64,000 nucleotides of DNA from Gammaproteobacteria bacterium (GTDB lineage: Bacteria > Pseudomonadota > Gammaproteobacteria > Magnimaribacterales > AG-339-G14). The notes under the pieces were generated by a model. That model saw only the letters and a program-made list of their open reading frames with translations, was not told the origin of the DNA and ran no database searches. Below are positions 1 to 7,790 of this stretch, one piece after another. How positions within the stretch are numbered: the stretch's first letter is position 1; every line of letters begins with the position of its first letter. The position numbers were made by a program, and so were the translations under genes. Location: the NCBI GenBank assembly GCA_019652555.1, contig BPAJ01000001.1, positions 208,762 through 272,761 on the forward strand. The letters are read 5' to 3'.

Positions 1-736
1 ATAATCTTTCGCTTGGAAGAGGGTGCGTCATAAGATATGAAAATTCTTCTGAACTTTTACTTTGATATTTATCTTGCATTCTCTGAAACATAGAAGTCAT
101 GTCATCAGGATTAAATCCAGCCTTCACGAGATTATTAAATCCAATCCTATCTGCTTCTTTTTCGTTACTTCGAGTAAAGTTAATTGACATTTGTTGCATT
201 GCTGCAGGGGCTATCAAAATAGCTTCAGGATTTCTTGAAGCTGCAGCAACAACAATACTTCCCAAAACCATCAAAGCATTCGCTAGAGGTGATGACCGGT
301 TTTGAGATCGCGCATAGTGCCTTTGACTCAAATGAGCTAATTCGTGACACATTACTGAAGCCAATTCACCTTCTTTTCTAGTTTCAAGAAACATTCCAAG
401 GTTTATTCCTATGATACCTCCAGGAGCAGCAAAAGCATTTATCGACTTATCTTCTAGAACAATAAATTCGAATCTTCTGTCTTGCACATCACTATCTTCA
501 GATAACCTATAAAGAAGATCTTCAAGGTAAGTTCTGATCATTGGGTCATCATGTTCTTGAGCAACTGACCTATACATTGATAGCCAAATTCTTCCTAGAT
601 TGTATTCACCAGATAACGATATTGATGAAGATGAGTAATCTCCCAAGACAGGAAGGTCTTGGCCATTTGTGTTTTGCGAAGCTAGAAATGTTGAGAAGCA
701 AAAGGAAATTATTATAAAAAATAATTTATTTTTCAT
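1..736 (-). CDS. bepA: BepA-like M48 family periplasmic metalloprotease (C-terminus cut by window)
   Basis: Reading the minus strand from an ATG at 736-734 gives an open frame that runs off the window start, so only about the first 245 residues are present. It opens with a hydrophobic signal peptide (MKNKLFFIIISF...), then a mature region with the zinc-protease motif HELAH (codons near 350-335) and a downstream NEKEADRIG segment holding the third zinc ligand, as in M48 peptidases. E. coli BepA (YfgC) is a periplasmic protease/chaperone that helps LptD and BAM assembly; its C-terminal TPR half would lie outside this window. It is divergent from the perM homologue, the same pairing as in E. coli. 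Family call is firm; BepA orthology rests on motif context and synteny. Confidence 0.85.
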   Translation of the reverse strand, partial: MKNKLFFIIISFCFSTFLASQNTNGQDLPVLGDYSSSSISLSGEYNLGRIWLSMYRSVAQEHDDPMIRTYLEDLLYRLSEDSDVQDRRFEFIVLEDKSINAFAAPGGIIGINLGMFLETRKEGELASVMCHELAHLSQRHYARSQNRSSPLANALMVLGSIVVAAASRNPEAILIAPAAMQQMSINFTRSNEKEADRIGFNNLVKAGFNPDDMTSMFQRMQDKYQSKSSEEFSYLMTHPLPSERL

Positions 737-771
737 TTTGAAAGTATAATTAGACTACATACTATCAACAA

Positions 772-1821
772 ATGATTAATTTTCTCAAAAACTTTTTTCA
801 AAACTATTTTTACGATGACGAGCATTACGCTGCCTTATTTTTTCTTATCATTGGCCTTATTGTTTTTTACTTTTTGGGAGGGATATTAGCCCCAATTCTC
901 ATAAGCATTCTTATAGCATATCTTTTAAATGGTTTAATGACTTATCTTGAAAAAAAGGGAAATAGTAGAATTTTATCGCTCTCAACTACATTGTTTGTAT
1001 TTAGTATTTTTTATCTTTCAATTTTTTTCTTTTTGCCTTTTCTTTCAAGACAAATACTTCTTTTAGTCTCAGATATCCCCCAGATTTTTGAAACAGTTAA
1101 TACATTTTTGTCTTCCCAATTTAAAAACTACTCAGATATTTTTTCTGAAAGTCAGATAGATGAATTTATATCAAACACTCTTAACTATATTCCTTCAATA
1201 TTGCAGAACGCCTTACTTCAACTAAATGCAGGTTTTTCAACAATAATGAACGCTCTTCTTTATTTGATAATCATTCCTTTTTTAGTCTTCTTTTTTCTTA
1301 AAGATAAAACTTTTTTCTTAGAAAATTTAAAAATTTTATTACCTGCTAAAAGAGAATTATTATCTACGATTTGGAAAGATCTAAACCTACAACTATATGG
1401 CTATTTAAAAGGAAAAGGTTTGGAAATGCTTATAGTGACTTTGGTTACGGGAATAGTATTTTATTTTCAGGATGTAAATTACTCAATCATTTTAGCAATC
1501 CTAATAGGCCTTTCGGTCCTAATTCCATACGTTGGCGCTATTCTAGTAACAATACCCGTAGTAATTATTGGGCTGTTTCAATGGGGTCTTGAAACAAGTT
1601 TTTATATCTATATTTTAAGCTATCTTCTAATTCAAGCGCTGGACGGAAATGTTTTGATGCCGTTATTGTTGGGTAGGGAGGTAAAGCTTCATCCAGTATA
1701 TATAATTACCGCAGTTTTAATATTTGGAGGAATTTGGGGTTTTTGGGGATTACTTTTTGCAATACCTATTGCAACTTTTTTGAGAGCTATCTTAGTATCT
1801 TGGCCAATAAAGGTGAGTTAA
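772..1821 (+). CDS. perM: AI-2E transporter / PerM family permease
   Basis: This 349-residue polytopic membrane protein has a hydrophobic N-terminal pair of helices (about residues 20-55), a central pair (about 60-95), a soluble insertion (about 100-150), and a helical C-terminal half with the family's conserved GLSVLIPYVGA-like segment near residue 245 and a PLLLGREVKLHP stretch near 300. The PerM/YdiK/TqsA superfamily contains exporters and permeases whose substrates are mostly unknown, so no substrate is assigned. It is divergent from bepA (35-base gap) and convergent with bcp. The length matches E. coli PerM. An in-frame ATG right after the gap is the only sensible start. Confidence 0.85.
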   Translation: MINFLKNFFQNYFYDDEHYAALFFLIIGLIVFYFLGGILAPILISILIAYLLNGLMTYLEKKGNSRILSLSTTLFVFSIFYLSIFFFLPFLSRQILLLVSDIPQIFETVNTFLSSQFKNYSDIFSESQIDEFISNTLNYIPSILQNALLQLNAGFSTIMNALLYLIIIPFLVFFFLKDKTFFLENLKILLPAKRELLSTIWKDLNLQLYGYLKGKGLEMLIVTLVTGIVFYFQDVNYSIILAILIGLSVLIPYVGAILVTIPVVIIGLFQWGLETSFYIYILSYLLIQALDGNVLMPLLLGREVKLHPVYIITAVLIFGGIWGFWGLLFAIPIATFLRAILVSWPIKVS

Positions 1822-1849
1822 CTTATTTTCTATAATGAGTTAAGCACCT
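1811..1849. terminator. Candidate bidirectional hairpin between convergent perM and bcp
   Basis: AGGTG (1811-1815) pairs with CACCT (1845-1849) and TTAACT (1818-1823) pairs with AGTTAA (1838-1843), separated by a small internal loop. The structure covers the stop codons of both convergent genes. There is no long T-run, so termination is inferred from position and pairing only. Confidence 0.35.
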
Positions 1850-2279
1850 CTTCTACATGTCCCTTTAATTTAACTTTTCTCCATTCTTTAGTTAATTTTC
1901 CATTAGAGTCTATTAAAAAAGTACTTCTTTCAATACCCATATATTTTTTTCCATACATGCTTTTTTCCTTAATGACATCAAATAACTTACAAATTTTTTC
2001 TTCCGGATCAGAAATTAATTCAAAAGGAAAATTAAATTTATCTTTAAAATTTTCGTGAGATTTTAAAGTATCTTTGGATATACCAAAGATCAGGGTATTT
2101 TTTTTAGCGAAAGATTTAAAGTTATCTCTAAAATCTTCACCTTCTGATGTACATCCTGGGGTGTTATCTCTCGGATAAAAATATAAAACTATATTTTTAC
2201 CTTGGTAGTCATTTAATTTAAATTCTTTATTGCCAGTCATCTCAGCACTGAAATTTTTTATCTTTGAACCTTCTTTCAT
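1830..2279 (-). CDS. bcp: Thiol peroxidase of the Bcp/PrxQ family
   Basis: This 149-residue thioredoxin-fold peroxiredoxin reduces hydroperoxides in the cytosol. The peroxidatic cysteine is C43 in the motif TPGCTSEGEDFRD. The residue five positions later, where E. coli Bcp has its resolving cysteine, is E48, so the enzyme either works as a 1-Cys type or uses the only other cysteine, C97 (EEKICKLF). Active-site Thr and Arg of the family are visible (T40, R51). It is divergent from dapA across a 66-base gap. In E. coli the order is bcp-gcvR-dapA-bamC-purC; gcvR is missing here. Confident family call. Confidence 0.93.
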   Translation of the reverse strand: MKEGSKIKNFSAEMTGNKEFKLNDYQGKNIVLYFYPRDNTPGCTSEGEDFRDNFKSFAKKNTLIFGISKDTLKSHENFKDKFNFPFELISDPEEKICKLFDVIKEKSMYGKKYMGIERSTFLIDSNGKLTKEWRKVKLKGHVEEVLNSL

Positions 2280-2345
2280 TTTTTAATTAAGATTATTTAA
2301 GTTATAAAGTAATATTAGCAAATAATAATTTTTTAAAGTATTAAA

Positions 2346-3242
2346 ATGTCAATTAAAGGTTCAATAACTGCTTTAGCTACCCCGATGAAAGAGGATGCGA
2401 GCATAGATTATGAATCTCTTAAGAATTTAATAAATTTTCAAATAGATAACGGTATTGATGGCATAGTTGCAGTTGGGACTACAGGAGAATCAGCAACAAT
2501 AGATTTCGAAGATCACATAAAGCTTATCGAATTTTTTGTTAAAGAAAGTGATAATCGAGTTCCAATAATTGCTGGAACTGGAGCAAACTCTACTGAAGAA
2601 GCAATAATACTTACCAAGGCAGCAAAAACTATTGGAGCGGACGCAGCTTTATTAGTTTCTCCTTACTACAATAAACCTCCTCAAGAGGGTTTATTGCAAC
2701 ATCATTTAAAAATAGCTGAAGAGGTTCAAATTCCTCAAATTCTGTATAACGTTCCCTCTAGAACTGCAAGTTTTATTGAATCTTCTACAGTTTCTAAGCT
2801 TGCTAAGCATGAAAATATTATTGGAATTAAAGATGCAACAGGCGAGATGAAAAATTTAGAAGACCTCAAAAGTCTTTGCAATAAAGAAATTGATGCGGAA
2901 GAGTTTTTTTTATTCTCAGGAGACGATTTTACTTTTTTAGAATTTCTCCAACTTGGAGGTCACGGCACGATTTCAGTCACCTCTAATGTTGTTCCAAGTA
3001 CAATTTCTAAAATTTGTGATCTTGCTAAAACAAATCTTTTAGAAGCTCAAACCTTAGAAAGTAGTCTAAGCGAATTGAATGAGCTTTTGTTCTCTGAATC
3101 TAATCCCATTCCAGTAAAGTGGGCCTTATACAAAATGGGTCTGATTGATAAGGGCATAAGACTTCCATTAGTAGAACTAAACGAAAAATACAAAAAACCT
3201 TTAGAAACTTGCTTGAATAGCTTAGGATTAATAGATGAATAG
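2346..3242 (+). CDS. dapA: 4-hydroxy-tetrahydrodipicolinate synthase
   Basis: DapA condenses pyruvate with aspartate semialdehyde in the first committed step of the lysine/diaminopimelate pathway. At 298 residues it has normal length. Visible motifs are GTTGES near residue 43 (substrate-binding Thr pair), LYNVPSRT near 132 (catalytic Tyr) and GIKDATG near 158-164 (Schiff-base Lys). The start ATG follows an A/T-rich leader shared with the divergent bcp. The last codons overlap the bamC start by 8 bases, so the two are translationally coupled. The product feeds peptidoglycan and lysine synthesis. Confidence 0.97.
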   Translation: MSIKGSITALATPMKEDASIDYESLKNLINFQIDNGIDGIVAVGTTGESATIDFEDHIKLIEFFVKESDNRVPIIAGTGANSTEEAIILTKAAKTIGADAALLVSPYYNKPPQEGLLQHHLKIAEEVQIPQILYNVPSRTASFIESSTVSKLAKHENIIGIKDATGEMKNLEDLKSLCNKEIDAEEFFLFSGDDFTFLEFLQLGGHGTISVTSNVVPSTISKICDLAKTNLLEAQTLESSLSELNELLFSESNPIPVKWALYKMGLIDKGIRLPLVELNEKYKKPLETCLNSLGLIDE

Positions 3243-4200
3243 CTTAATCAAAATTGTCGTTTTTCTTGCGCTTGCATCTTGCACCACAAATCTGGTTAAC
3301 AAAGATGAAAAAGTAAAGCCAAAAATTTCTAGTGTTGAAAAAAATTCCTCAATACTGCTATCGGAAAGGGTTTTAGATGACAGTTCTTTTATTTTAGATA
3401 ATTATCCTATCCCTGGGGATATTGAGGTCATTTCTGATGAATATAAGACCAAAAGGCCAAAACAATTATTTTCAGCCGCAGCAATGAACGAAATAAGACT
3501 TCATAAGTTAGGTGAAGTCAGGTGGGTTTATCTAGGTTTGGAGCCAAGCATGGTCTGGCCAATGATACTTGAGTTTTTTGAAGGCAGTGAAAGCTTAAGT
3601 CTTGGGAATGCAGATTCATCTACAGGCATCTTAAGTTCTAAGTCATTTAGCTTTAAAAACCAAAAGACCAAGGTAGAGCTAAAAATTGAACCTGGCTTAC
3701 AGCAATCTAGCTCAGAAATTTTTGTTTCTCACTTAGCATCCAAAGATGAATTATGGGAAATTATTCCAAACGAAAACAGTAATTTAGAAGCTATTGTGGA
3801 AGAGCTATATGATTTTTTATCTTCGACAAGCCCAACTAGCGGAACATCACTTCTTGCTTTAAATCTGAATACGACTAACAAAACAGAAGTCATTACAAAT
3901 GATTTGGGGCTAAGAGAAATAAAACTCAAAGTAAATTTTGCAAGAGCTTGGGCTTCAACCAGAAGATCGCTAATTCTTTCTGGCTTCAAAATCATTGACG
4001 AAGATAGAAATGAGGGTAAATTTTATTTAGAATATGAAGTAAGGAGATCTATCTTTAATCAATCTCCTTCTTTATCAAGTGTTCAGGTGTTGGTATCTGA
4101 ATCAAAAAAAGGAGAATGCACTATTTCTACTAACCTAGGTGTTGATAATATTGATATTTCAGAAGATATAATTTCACAAATCAACCAAGCTTTAACATAA
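3235..4200 (+). CDS. bamC: Outer membrane assembly lipoprotein BamC
   Basis: This 321-residue lipoprotein starts MNSLIKIVVFLALASC, a short signal peptide with a lipobox (LASC) whose cysteine would be acylated. BamC (NlpB) is an accessory lipoprotein of the BAM complex that inserts beta-barrel proteins. The unstructured region after the Cys, the IPGDIEVISDEY stretch and two helix-grip-like domains (about residues 90-190 and 210-315, each with a WVYLGLEP/ARAWAST-type core) match the family in layout. Assignment leans on synteny: dapA-bamC-purC is the E. coli order. Sequence identity of this family is low, so confidence is slightly reduced. bamB lies at 16813. Confidence 0.85.
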   Translation: MNSLIKIVVFLALASCTTNLVNKDEKVKPKISSVEKNSSILLSERVLDDSSFILDNYPIPGDIEVISDEYKTKRPKQLFSAAAMNEIRLHKLGEVRWVYLGLEPSMVWPMILEFFEGSESLSLGNADSSTGILSSKSFSFKNQKTKVELKIEPGLQQSSSEIFVSHLASKDELWEIIPNENSNLEAIVEELYDFLSSTSPTSGTSLLALNLNTTNKTEVITNDLGLREIKLKVNFARAWASTRRSLILSGFKIIDEDRNEGKFYLEYEVRRSIFNQSPSLSSVQVLVSESKKGECTISTNLGVDNIDISEDIISQINQALT

Positions 4201-4203
4201 AAA

Positions 4204-4917
4204 ATGGAAAAAAAAGAATTACTTACAAAAGGGAAGGCTAAAGAGCTTTATAAAACAGATGATGAATCTAAGCTTGTCATGGACTTTACTGATGATACAT
4301 CTGCGTTTGATGGAAAAAAAATAGAACAATTAGCTGGAAAGGGTACTGTCAATAATAGATTCAATAACTTTATTATGAATCATTTAGATTCCAAAGGCGT
4401 TGCTTGCCATCTTCTGGAAGAACTAAATGATCACGAAAGTTTAGTTTTATCTTTGGATATGTTTCCAATTGAATGTGTAGTGAGGAACTATGCTGCAGGA
4501 AGTATTTGTAAGCGTCTTGGTCTTGAGGAGGGGATGAAATTTGAAAATCCTATTTTTGAATTCTTTTACAAAGATGATGACTTAGGCGATCCAATGATAA
4601 ATGATAATCACATTATATCATTTGGCTGGGCAGAAGCTGATGATATAGAAGTTCTAAAAAAACTCACTTTAGAAATTAACGATCATTTAGTAGATTTATT
4701 CCTTAAAGCGGACTTAATTCTTGTTGATTTCAAATTAGAGTTTGGAAAAAACTCAGGAAAAATATATCTTGGGGATGAATTTACTCCAGATGGTTGTAGA
4801 GTTTGGGACAAGGAAACAAAAAAGAAGCTAGATAAAGACAGATTTAGATTGGGTCTTGGAGACGTGGTTGAATCTTACCAAGAAATTGCACACAGACTTG
4901 GTGTAAATTTAACTTAA
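4204..4917 (+). CDS. purC: Phosphoribosylaminoimidazole-succinocarboxamide synthase
   Basis: PurC (SAICAR synthetase) joins CAIR and aspartate with ATP in purine synthesis. The 237-residue protein has the usual bacterial length and opens with KELLTKGKAKELYKTDD, the ATP-grasp-like nucleotide loop, followed by the ECVVRNYAAGS and VDFKLEFG motifs and the DEFTPDGCR catalytic/phosphate segment. It starts four bases after bamC, in the same transcript as dapA-bamC. Its 3' end overlaps the convergent korB end by 9 bases. Confidence 0.97.
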   Translation: MEKKELLTKGKAKELYKTDDESKLVMDFTDDTSAFDGKKIEQLAGKGTVNNRFNNFIMNHLDSKGVACHLLEELNDHESLVLSLDMFPIECVVRNYAAGSICKRLGLEEGMKFENPIFEFFYKDDDLGDPMINDNHIISFGWAEADDIEVLKKLTLEINDHLVDLFLKADLILVDFKLEFGKNSGKIYLGDEFTPDGCRVWDKETKKKLDKDRFRLGLGDVVESYQEIAHRLGVNLT

Positions 4918-5961
4918 ACCTTTATTAATTTCTTCCAATATCTCGCTGCCAGGACAAAGTTCGTCTTGTTCCAGAGTGTTAAGAGGTTTATCAGGCAAGT
5001 CCATTATTTCAGTTAAAGGCTTGCATTTATTGTCTACATAAAGCAATCCGGTGATAATTTTTCCTTCTTTATTTTTTTCCCTAATTAACTCCAAAGATTT
5101 CCCAGCATCCGTGGGATCAAAATTATGATCTGTTTTTTCTAATGAAAGTCTTGAACCATCATGAAGCTTTACTTCTACACTCGAACCATCATCATAATTA
5201 GTCTTAATTTCCTCTCCAAGGGGAACAAAATCTGTTTTGCCCATAGCTTCATTGTGATTTCGAATGTAATCGTAACTTTTAGTTGAAGAATCATGATTAT
5301 TGAAGGTCACACAAGGACTAATAATATCTAAGAGCGCAAAACCTTTATGTTGAATTGCACCCATAATTAAAGGAACCAACTGATCTCTATCTCCTGAAAA
5401 GCTTCTAGCTACATATGATGCTCCCATCTGAATTGCCATTGAAGTAAGATCAATTGGCGGGAATAAATTATCTTCTCCATATTTATTTTTAGATTCAAGG
5501 TCATTTGTTGCGGAAAATTGTCCTTTTGTTAAACCATATGTTCCATTATTTTCAACGAAATACACCATGTTCACTTGCCTTCTTATTGCATGAATAAATT
5601 GACCTATACCAATTGAAGCACTATCTCCATCTCCCGATACTCCCAAATAAAGGAGATCTTCATTAGCGCAATTTGCTCCTGTTGCTATAGAAGGCATCCT
5701 TCCATGAACAGAATTAAATCCATGAGAGGCATTTAAAAAGTATGCAGGAGCTTTTGAAGAACAACCAATTCCAGACAATTTAGCTACTTTGTATGCTTCT
5801 ATATTTAACCTAAAACAGGCTTCAATGATGCAAGCGCTTATTGAATCATGGCCACATCCTGCACATAGCGTAGAAACGCCACCTTCATAATCTCTTCTAG
5901 TGAGACCTAACTTATTTTTTTCTAAATTGGGGTGTTTATTTATTGGTTTAAAGTAACTCAT
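4909..5961 (-). CDS. korB: 2-oxoacid:ferredoxin oxidoreductase, beta subunit (KorB-like)
   Basis: This 350-residue protein is the thiamine-diphosphate and [4Fe-4S]-binding subunit of a CoA-dependent 2-oxoacid:ferredoxin oxidoreductase. Cysteines C33 and C36 (CAGCGH), C67 (GIGCSSK) and C217 (PCVTF) form the cluster ligand set. GDGDSASIG near residue 110 followed by VENNGTYGLTKGQ is the TPP/Mg motif. The oxidative decarboxylation makes acyl-CoA and reduced ferredoxin. The likely substrate is 2-oxoglutarate (or a broader set), by similarity in architecture to two-subunit KorAB enzymes and because sucAB is missing from the nearby sdh-suc cluster; pyruvate cannot be excluded. It overlaps korA by 4 bases (ATGA). 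Confidence 0.9.
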   Translation of the reverse strand: MSYFKPINKHPNLEKNKLGLTRRDYEGGVSTLCAGCGHDSISACIIEACFRLNIEAYKVAKLSGIGCSSKAPAYFLNASHGFNSVHGRMPSIATGANCANEDLLYLGVSGDGDSASIGIGQFIHAIRRQVNMVYFVENNGTYGLTKGQFSATNDLESKNKYGEDNLFPPIDLTSMAIQMGASYVARSFSGDRDQLVPLIMGAIQHKGFALLDIISPCVTFNNHDSSTKSYDYIRNHNEAMGKTDFVPLGEEIKTNYDDGSSVEVKLHDGSRLSLEKTDHNFDPTDAGKSLELIREKNKEGKIITGLLYVDNKCKPLTEIMDLPDKPLNTLEQDELCPGSEILEEINKGLS

Positions 5962-7790
5962 GTGATTAATGCCTGTTGTGATTCTCTTTCATATATTTTC
6001 TTAGCAATAAATTTTGCCTGAATTGGATCCCCGTTGAACCACACTAGTGATCTAAGTTTTTCTGCTGAAATTCCTCCTTCAGCCATTATTAAGGTTCTCA
6101 TTTGACTATCCCTGTTTTGTTCAATCACATAGATAAGGTCATGATTTTCGATAAATTCCCATACATCTAAATTAAAAGGGAAAGATCTAATTCTCATTAG
6201 ATCTACCTCAATGTTATTTTCATTGAGAATATCTTTAGCCTCATACATTGCTGCAGATGTACTTCCATAAAAAATTACTCCAGAGCTTCCTTGTTTTTCA
6301 GAAAGATTAATAATTGGATCGGGAACTAATTCAGACGCAGTCCTAAACTTTTTAACCAATCTTGTTAAAGTTTGCTCGTTGATATCTCCATTTTCGGTAT
6401 ACCTAGCATATTCATCATGAGATGTTCCTCTTGTAAAGAATGCTCCCTTCTCAGGGTGGGTTCCAGGATAGGTTCTATAGCAAATACCATCGTCATCAAC
6501 ATCTAAATATCTCCCAAAATTATCCATCTTGTCTAAATCTTCAGCCTTAAGAACTTTTCCTCTGTCATATTTCTGTTCATCATCCCACTCAAATTTATCT
6601 GTAACCCAATCATTCATTCCAATATCTAAATCACTAATTACAAATACAGGAGTTTGTAATCTTTCTGCTAAATTAAAAGCTTCAGCAGAAAATTCAAAAC
6701 ACTCCTGAGGATCTTCTGGAAATAAAAGCACATGTTTAGTGTCACCATGTGAAGCATAAGCACAAGAAAGGATATCGGATTGTTGAGTTCTGGTTGGCAT
6801 TCCAGTTGAAGGTCCACCTCTTTGAATATTGAAAATAACAAGAGGTACTTCTGCAAAATAAGCTAAACCTAAAAATTCACTCATTAAGGAAATGCCAGGG
6901 CCGCTTGTTGCAGTGAAGCCTCTTGCGCCATTCCAATTTGCACCTATGGCCATTCCAACTGCAGCTAATTCATCTTCTGCTTGAACACTTATATAATTAT
7001 TTTTACCTGTCTGAGGATCAACCCTATATTTTGAAGCGTATTTTTCAAAGCCTTCAGCAACAGAGGTTGATGGCGTAATTGGATACCAAGAGCAAAATGT
7101 AGCTCCTCCATAGACCGCTCCCAATCCACATGCGTCATTTCCGGAAACAAGTATTTTATCCTTTAGTTTGTCCTCCCTTTTAACGTTAATTCCTAGCGGA
7201 TAAGGTAAATTCTTTAAAACGTAATCTCTTCCAATATTTAAGGCTTTTATATTTGGTTCGATCAGTGCAGGCTTGCTTACAAACTGTTCTGAAATTAATT
7301 TCTCAAGAACTTCATATTCAATTTCCAAAAGAGGCGATAATGCTCCTACATAGGCAATATTTTTAAATAATGCCCTTTGTTTAGCGTTAGTAAAGGAATC
7401 TACACAAAGTTGCGTTAAAGGTATTTCGATAACAGTGATGTCATCCCTATTAAAATTTCTTTTCCAAGTAGAATCATATAAAAGGTAACCACCTTCTGAA
7501 ATTTCCTCAACGTCTTGAGAATAAGTTTGGGGATTCATAGCAACAGCAATATCTACACCGCCTCTACTTCCTAAGTATCCTTTATTATTTACTCTGACTT
7601 CAAACCAAGTAGGCAAACCTTGGATATTTGAAGGAAAAATATTTTTTGGACTAATAGGTATGCCCATCCTAAAGATAGATTTAGCAAACATTTGGTTAGC
7701 ACTTGCAGAACCTGTTCCATTTACATTTGCAAATTTAATGACAAAGTCATTAAGCGAATTAATCGGATCTACTTTTACAGGATTTTCCAC
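5958..7790 (-). CDS. korA: 2-oxoacid:ferredoxin oxidoreductase, fused gamma-alpha subunit (KorA-like)
   Basis: This 610-residue protein joins a gamma (CoA-side) domain at about residues 15-195 (GTGSASANQMFAKSIF, SRGGVDIAV) to the alpha pyrimidine-binding domain from about 214 (SGNDACGLGAVYGG, YPITPSTSVAEG), then EDELAAVGMAIGANWNG and TSGPGISLMSE motifs and a C-terminal domain II. That fused layout is known from KorA of two-subunit 2-oxoglutarate oxidoreductases. The start is GTG at 7790, sharing one base with the TAG stop of the upstream flavoprotein gene, so translation is coupled. The complex is cytosolic and, in most relatives, oxygen-sensitive to some degree. Confidence 0.9.
   Translation of the reverse strand: MENPVKVDPINSLNDFVIKFANVNGTGSASANQMFAKSIFRMGIPISPKNIFPSNIQGLPTWFEVRVNNKGYLGSRGGVDIAVAMNPQTYSQDVEEISEGGYLLYDSTWKRNFNRDDITVIEIPLTQLCVDSFTNAKQRALFKNIAYVGALSPLLEIEYEVLEKLISEQFVSKPALIEPNIKALNIGRDYVLKNLPYPLGINVKREDKLKDKILVSGNDACGLGAVYGGATFCSWYPITPSTSVAEGFEKYASKYRVDPQTGKNNYISVQAEDELAAVGMAIGANWNGARGFTATSGPGISLMSEFLGLAYFAEVPLVIFNIQRGGPSTGMPTRTQQSDILSCAYASHGDTKHVLLFPEDPQECFEFSAEAFNLAERLQTPVFVISDLDIGMNDWVTDKFEWDDEQKYDRGKVLKAEDLDKMDNFGRYLDVDDDGICYRTYPGTHPEKGAFFTRGTSHDEYARYTENGDINEQTLTRLVKKFRTASELVPDPIINLSEKQGSSGVIFYGSTSAAMYEAKDILNENNIEVDLMRIRSFPFNLDVWEFIENHDLIYVIEQNRDSQMRTLIMAEGGISAEKLRSLVWFNGDPIQAKFIAKKIYERESQQALIT

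Noticed and set aside
99..305. Plus-strand open frame of 68 codons at the window start
   Set aside because: It lies opposite the M48 protease gene, whose minus-strand frame carries HELAH and NEKEADRIG motifs.
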